From NCBI GenBank assembly GCA_034696485.1, contig JAQIWT010000351.1, positions 1 through 22,693 on the forward strand: a stretch of DNA of 22,693 bases, given 5' to 3'. Positions 17,877 through 22,693 of this stretch are shown one piece after another. A program made the translations under genes and the position numbers. Origin of the DNA: Isohypsibius dastychi (taxonomy: Eukaryota; Tardigrada; Eutardigrada; Parachela; Isohypsibiidae). A model generated the notes under the pieces. That model did no database searches, had not been told where the DNA came from, and was given only the letters and a program-made list of their open reading frames with translations. Positions within the stretch are counted from its first letter, which is position 1; each line of letters begins with the position of its first letter.

Positions 17877-20261
17877 ATGGCCGGAAGTACGACAAGTGTG
17901 CGAGAATATTTCCGGAAGAAGTCTGTGTTTATCACTGGCGGAACTGGATTCATGGTAACACGCATTCCATGTCTAGAATTGTCCGGTTGCTAATACTTTC
18001 TATTCAGGGTAAAATTCTAATCCACCAACTCCTTCTACACTGCCCGGAAATCGATCGCATTTATATTCTGATACGACCATTAAAAGGCAGAGACGCTTCT
18101 GAAAGATTAGCCGCCCTGCTAGCTGGTATGGTAAGGCCCATGTTTGTTGCCCGAATTTCCGTTTTCTAACAAAATTTCAACAGGCTTTTGAAAATATCGC
18201 GAAGTCAACACCGGAGTTATTAGAGAAAGTTGTTCCCTTTGCCGGCAATATTCTGGCGCCGGAACTTGGACTACAGAAACAAGATTTCCGCACACTCATA
18301 GAAAATGTGTCGGTTGTCTATCACACGGTAATTTTGCAAAATGTTTGGACGTTCAAATTGTTTTCACCATTTTGTTCATTAGGCTGCCACTGTAAAATTT
18401 GATGAAGCCTTGAAGTGAGTTCGTATTCTCAAACACAAAACAAATTCACTTTCGTATGAGTATTAGTACATTACTTTTTCTAGTGAAGCCAGTTTGTTAT
18501 CTGCCAAAGTGTTTCCGATGACCTTTCTTAACGTATGTTATGAATTTTAGGACCGCTTTGCAAGTGAATGTTACCGGCACCAAGAAGTTGCTTCATCTTT
18601 GTCGCCAGATGACAAAATTGGAAGCGCTTATCCACACTAGCACTGCTTATTCAAACTGCCACCGTAAAAAGATCGAAGAAACGGTTTATGATCCCCCATA
18701 CCAACCGGAAAATTTGATGCGAGCAGTTGAGTATGTCGTTTCACACTATCTTCAATATGGACCGTTTTCAGAACTAACGTTATACTTACCTTTGCTTTTT
18801 CTTCCTTCTGTCAGATGGCTCGATGACGGCGCGGTTCAGGCCATGACATCGAAGATCATTCCACCTTGGCCCAACACTTACACTTTCACGAAAGCTCTTG
18901 CTGAGGCTGTCATCCGGGACGAGCTTGTATCTTCGCCAACCTCGTTTGCCGTGGCTATAGTCCGACCTTCGATTATAGGTTGTGAATTGTAAAATTCATT
19001 TTCTCACTTTAGTTTGAAGAGTGTTACTTCCAGGTGCCTCGGTTCGACACCCGTTTCCCGGTTATGTAGACAACTATAACGGACCATCTGGACTTCTGGC
19101 TGCAGTAAGGTTAAGAAAGATTATTGAAAGAAAGAGTTTCATGTGTCTGTTCGACTCAAGATTGGGAAAGGAATGCTGCATGTTATGCTGGGCGATACCG
19201 GTGCGGTGGCCGACATAGTTCCCGTCGATTTTTGTGCCGATTTTCTGGTGACGCTCCCGAAATTCATCGCTGGTTCATCGTGAGAGTTTTTCGAATCCCT
19301 GTATTCTTCTTAGTCTTCATAGCTTATGGTCGTTGTAGTACAAGAACGGATCTGCTGGTGTATAACTATACTTCGGGACCAACAAATCCAGTCACCTGGG
19401 GATTCATTCAGGATACCAGCTATTCTAATTTCATGAAGAACCCCCTCGACCATATTCGACGTGCTCCAGATCCTCATTTCACATCACACAGGTATGTTGT
19501 CGCAGATCTTATAATCATTGGTTGTAGGACGCTAATTTCTTTGTTTTTTGAAGGGTGTTGAGTCGACTGCTAACATTTTATCACCACTGGTTTCCTGCCT
19601 ATGTTTTCGACCTAATCAGTAAAGGTCGTGGGGAGAAAGCAATGTGAGCTGCCTCTCTTTGCTGCTTTTAAAGGATCTGTTGTTTTATTTTGTTTTTTAG
19701 TGCTGTGACATCGTACGAAAAACTGCACGTTGCACTGAAATGCTTGGAGTATTTCACTATGAATAGCTGGGATTTTAAAAATAGCAATGTCCGAGAATTG
19801 ATTAGAGCTCAAATGGCAGACAAAGAAAATGTACGTAATCGGAGCATTCAGTAAAAAGATATCAAAACTATTTGCGAAATCTGAAATTTACAGGATCTTC
19901 ATTTCGATATGCAAACACTTAATTGGAACGACTACATGGAAAAATATTGTTTAGGCGTGAAAACATATTTGCTGCGTGAAAAAATGGATCATCTCCCACA
20001 AGCTCGGAAAAATCTAGAAAGGTATTCAAGCGCTCGTTTTTACTTCGAGATTCCTAATACCGAATCATTTTCAGGTGCCTTCGAATCGCAAAACTGGTGA
20101 AGATAGTGCTCATCACTGCCTTTTTGTTGATGTTCAGGCGATATTACAAATCATTAGTCGAACCAAGTGCCACAATGCTATCTTTGATCTCCAGAATGGT
20201 CAGCATGTTCGGCCAAAATTTTGCCAAGCAAAAAGTTAAAAAGCGTAATTTGCAATCATAA
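17877..20261 (+). CDS. Fatty acyl-CoA reductase (copy 1, complete)
   Basis: Thirteen exons (17877-17954, 18008-18130, 18184-18327, 18383-18414, 18551-18730, 18815-18978, 19034-19104, 19161-19279, 19339-19491, 19554-19643, 19701-19830, 19894-20021, 20075-20261) give 532 residues. The NADPH-binding Rossmann motif is ITGGTGFMGK (about 19-28) and the catalytic pair is in NTYTFTK (Tyr208, Lys212). Family blocks VYHTAATVKFDEALK, VNVTGTKKLL, STAYSN, RPSIIG, FPGYVDNYNGP and IVPVD follow. A FAR_C domain carries LEYFTMNSWDF and NWNDYMEKYCLG, and the C-terminus is hydrophobic and basic. The enzyme reduces long-chain acyl-CoA to fatty alcohol for wax esters, ether lipids or cuticle lipids, at ER or peroxisomal membranes (family knowledge). 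AATAAA lies at 20351, about 90 nt after the stop, in the gap shared with copy 2. Confidence 0.95.
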
Positions 20262-20398
20262 AATTTCTCTAACACAGTTCAAAAGACGAATGAAAATGCG
20301 CGAACATTGCCACAAATATGGAATGTATTTAAAACCAAAAGCTGAAACTGAATAAAATATATTCTCACCGGAGATTCTGATTCAGACAAATCGGTTGA

Positions 20399-22460
20399 CT
20401 ATCGAGAGCTTGTGGATAAACGGCAGAAGCGGACAAACTTGAAGAGAATCGACACCACCATTCGCCACAAACCTGAAAGGAAAAAAATATGGTTCCGACC
20501 ATAATTCGGAAATTGTCTAAAACAAGTCGGTTACCTCCACCCAGATGCGAATTCGCAATCAAGAATCGCCACAACATGGCCAGTAGAATCGTGTTGAAAG
20601 CATAACGCATGACTTGAAGTCGCCGCATATGCCTTCGGGCTCTCGGCATTTCGTTCATATCTTCTTTCAAAATGAATTTTTTAGTTCCGAGACAGTAATT
20701 TTCGATGTACGAAGACCAATCGAGCTCGCGTGCATCCAGATAGAACACCTGCAAAAAACTCGGATTACAGAACATTAAAACGCCTGTGTACCATTGAGTT
20801 CACCTTGAGGTCTTGGGGCGACATCTCGTTCATCAAGGCGATCACGTTTGACGTTGACCACTGCCATTCGTGTGACGTGAAGAACTGAACTCGCTCCACG
20901 GCTTTGTGGATTCGACCGAAAGTCTGGACCAACCTGCGATTAGAAAGAAAATCAACTTTTGGCCGCCAGTGATCACTGAGAATGACTGAACACTTACCGA
21001 GGTCGCTTTCCAATTAACAGCAGGGCCATGTCAGTAATATAGGCTGGAAGCAGATGACTTACTGATACCCAGTAGTTGTACATGAAACTGAAAACGAGAA
21101 CGTGTACATTAGGTAGAGATCTCCGATTCTCCTCTAATTTCGACAGATAGCTTACGGGTTCGCAGTAAAAGCCATTTTCGGTCTACGAAAAGCCAGGTCC
21201 AATGGATTTTTCATATACGACGCGCGGGCCGATGTTTCTGTTCAGAACGTCATTACAGAATGCTGGGGCAAATTTCATACTTATATATTTAAGATACCTA
21301 GTTCTCCCCATCGGAGTGTTTTCAGTGGATTGACAGATCCCGTTGTGCAATTATAGACCGGAATAGTTGATGAAGGTTCCGAATTCCCTGTTCTCCAAGC
21401 GACAGCAATCATTTGATTCACCGATATATCAACTGGTATCACATCCACTATAGCGTTCCAATCCCCCTTCATAGAGCGAAGGAAGCCTTTTCCAGTCTAC
21501 AAATTTTGCGAAAATCAAGTCCTAATAAACAGAGACACGAAAGATCCTGACATACAGCAATTAGCATATTATTCAATCCTCCAGAGTTGTCAATCCAACC
21601 TGGAACCGGTTCTTTCCACGAGGCTGTCACAATCGAAGGTCTCACGATCGCCAAAGGGAGGTCTGCAGCTCTCCGAGCCAAATAGCATTCCGCCAAGCCT
21701 ACAAGGTAAACCAGAATATCAGTCAGGCTGATTTAATATATAATATTCAAGACCAAAAAAATTATGGATTACCTTTGGTAAAAGTATAAGTGTTCGGCAA
21801 ATTCTGCAACAAATGAGGAGTCATCGCCTCAATCGCATCGTCCGGAAGCCACCTGCGAAAAACAAAACAAAACATTAGCCTAAGTTATGGTGGTTCGGTT
21901 ACTACGGTCAACTTACTGGATCATGTCCAGAAGATTCTCCGGATCAACAGAAGATCTATAAATTGTTTCGTCGATGAAGTCGCGGTCGCAGTTTGAATAT
22001 GCTGTGGAGACGTGAACAAATGCTTTCAGATTTGCAAAACGCCTAGAGAGGTCCACGATCCTCTGAACGGCAACAAGATTCATATCGACAGCGACTCTGG
22101 ATGAATAAAATTTGCTAACGTTTGGCTTCTTGTTATTTTTTCAAACTCACTTGAGAGGCTCGTCGAATCGTACCGTAGCTGCGACATGGAAAACAACTGA
22201 AGTCTCAGCAATCACCGCTCGCAGATCCTCGGAATTCAGTCCCAAATCGGTCTTTGTCATCTCTCTAAAAATCCGCATAAATGGTGATCAAAAACATATC
22301 GTATATTTGAGAAAAACAAAGTAATAACAATTCACGAAATAAGATCCGCACAGAAGAAATGGACTGAAAGATTCCCAAGCCAATAACTGCGAACGCACCC
22401 TTCAACAACACCAATTCTATCCAGGGATGAAGGAGAAACCTCTCGGATCTGTCGAAAAAT
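20399..22460 (-). CDS. Fatty acyl-CoA reductase (copy 2, 5' end outside window)
   Basis: Eleven exons read leftwards: 22460-22399, 22264-22151, 22096-21917, 21852-21773, 21698-21556, 21496-21298, 21237-21156, 21087-20998, 20933-20804, 20748-20535 and 20472-20399, giving 455 residues. They begin within the Rossmann domain (IFRQIREVSPSSLDRIGVVEG region). Visible blocks are FHVAATVRFDEPLK, VSTAYSNCDRDFIDE, NTYTFTK with the catalytic Tyr and Lys, VRPSIV, TGKGFLRSM, VIPVD and, in the C-terminal domain, LDWSSYIENYCLG. The nucleotide-binding TGGTG motif and the first 70 or so residues are not in the window and must lie beyond 22693, behind an intron longer than 230 nt. Exon lengths 180, 90 and 130 nt match those of copy 1, so the two genes are old duplicates. 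Their stop codons are 137 bp apart. Confidence 0.93.
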
Positions 22461-22558
22461 CTGAAACAGAAAGCTGTGGTTTTCTCGAAAACTCGCCAGC
22501 TACAAATGAGCAACTAAATAATAGAAGTATTGCGAGCGTAATCATTCCGGGGGCATCT

Positions 22559-22626
22559 AATTCACGCGGGGAGTAACGCCAATGATGAGAGGGCGCTTAG
22601 GCCCTCCCCTCACCGGAGCGTGAATT
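22559..22626. repeat. Nested inverted repeat (hairpin) in the 5' intron of FAR copy 2
   Basis: Outer arms AATTCACGC (22559-22567) and GCGTGAATT (22618-22626) are perfect complements. GGGGAG and CTCCCC pair further in with a bulge, and GAGGGC (22589-22594) pairs with GCCCTC (22601-22606) around a six-base loop. The element is GC-rich against an AT-rich intron. It could be a MITE remnant or a structured regulatory element. Confidence 0.6.
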
Positions 22627-22693
22627 CAATCGATTTCCAGTCACTCATAGGGGCGTATTTCGTGAGAGGAGGTGATTGGTTGGCGGCAGTTAA

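Overview
The window is nuclear DNA from an animal with a compact genome. Genes are closely spaced on both strands and nearly every coding region is broken by short introns, most of them 53-85 nt. Donors are GT and acceptors are a mix of CAG and TAG. A DH31-type diuretic hormone and arthropod-like fatty acyl-CoA reductases point to an ecdysozoan. I lean towards a tardigrade, with an early-branching nematode as the alternative; the sequence alone does not settle this. All exon models were made by eye from reading-frame continuity, splice sites and remembered family sequences.

Layout, left to right. (1) 1-645, minus: first exons of a protein with an RG-rich N-terminus (Argonaute/Piwi-like at best). 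(2) 1347-2764, plus: JMJD4-type oxygenase, with an apparent GT-GG intron. (3) 2884-3654, minus: mitochondrial ribosomal protein uL23m (MRPL23), head to head with (4) 4097-6747, plus: ATAD3, a mitochondrial AAA+ ATPase in 15 exons. (5) 7200-7895, minus: neuronal-type synaptobrevin (VAMP), followed on the same strand by (6) 8971-9422: a 77-residue R-SNARE paralogue with the same first two introns but no membrane anchor. (7) 9615-10082, plus: a weakly supported small orphan gene. (8) 11279-12350, plus: DH31 (calcitonin-like) hormone precursor in five exons. (9) 13936-14265, plus: a cysteine-containing RFamide-type precursor. (10) 15780-16049, minus: a 70-residue secreted peptide precursor that I do not recognise. 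(11) 16587-17205, minus: signal peptidase complex subunit 3. (12) 17877-20261, plus, and (13) 20399-22460, minus: two fatty acyl-CoA reductases, tail to tail, the second cut off at its 5' end by the window edge.

Themes. Secretory and neurosecretory functions dominate the middle and right: two R-SNAREs, three peptide precursors within 5 kb (each with a TATA-like element upstream) and a signal peptidase subunit. This may be coincidence. The MRPL23/ATAD3 pair shares a 442-bp divergent promoter and both products are mitochondrial. The most unusual items are the anchorless R-SNARE, the two unassigned peptide precursors and the non-canonical introns (GT-GG in JMJD4; GC-AG in ATAD3 and DH31).
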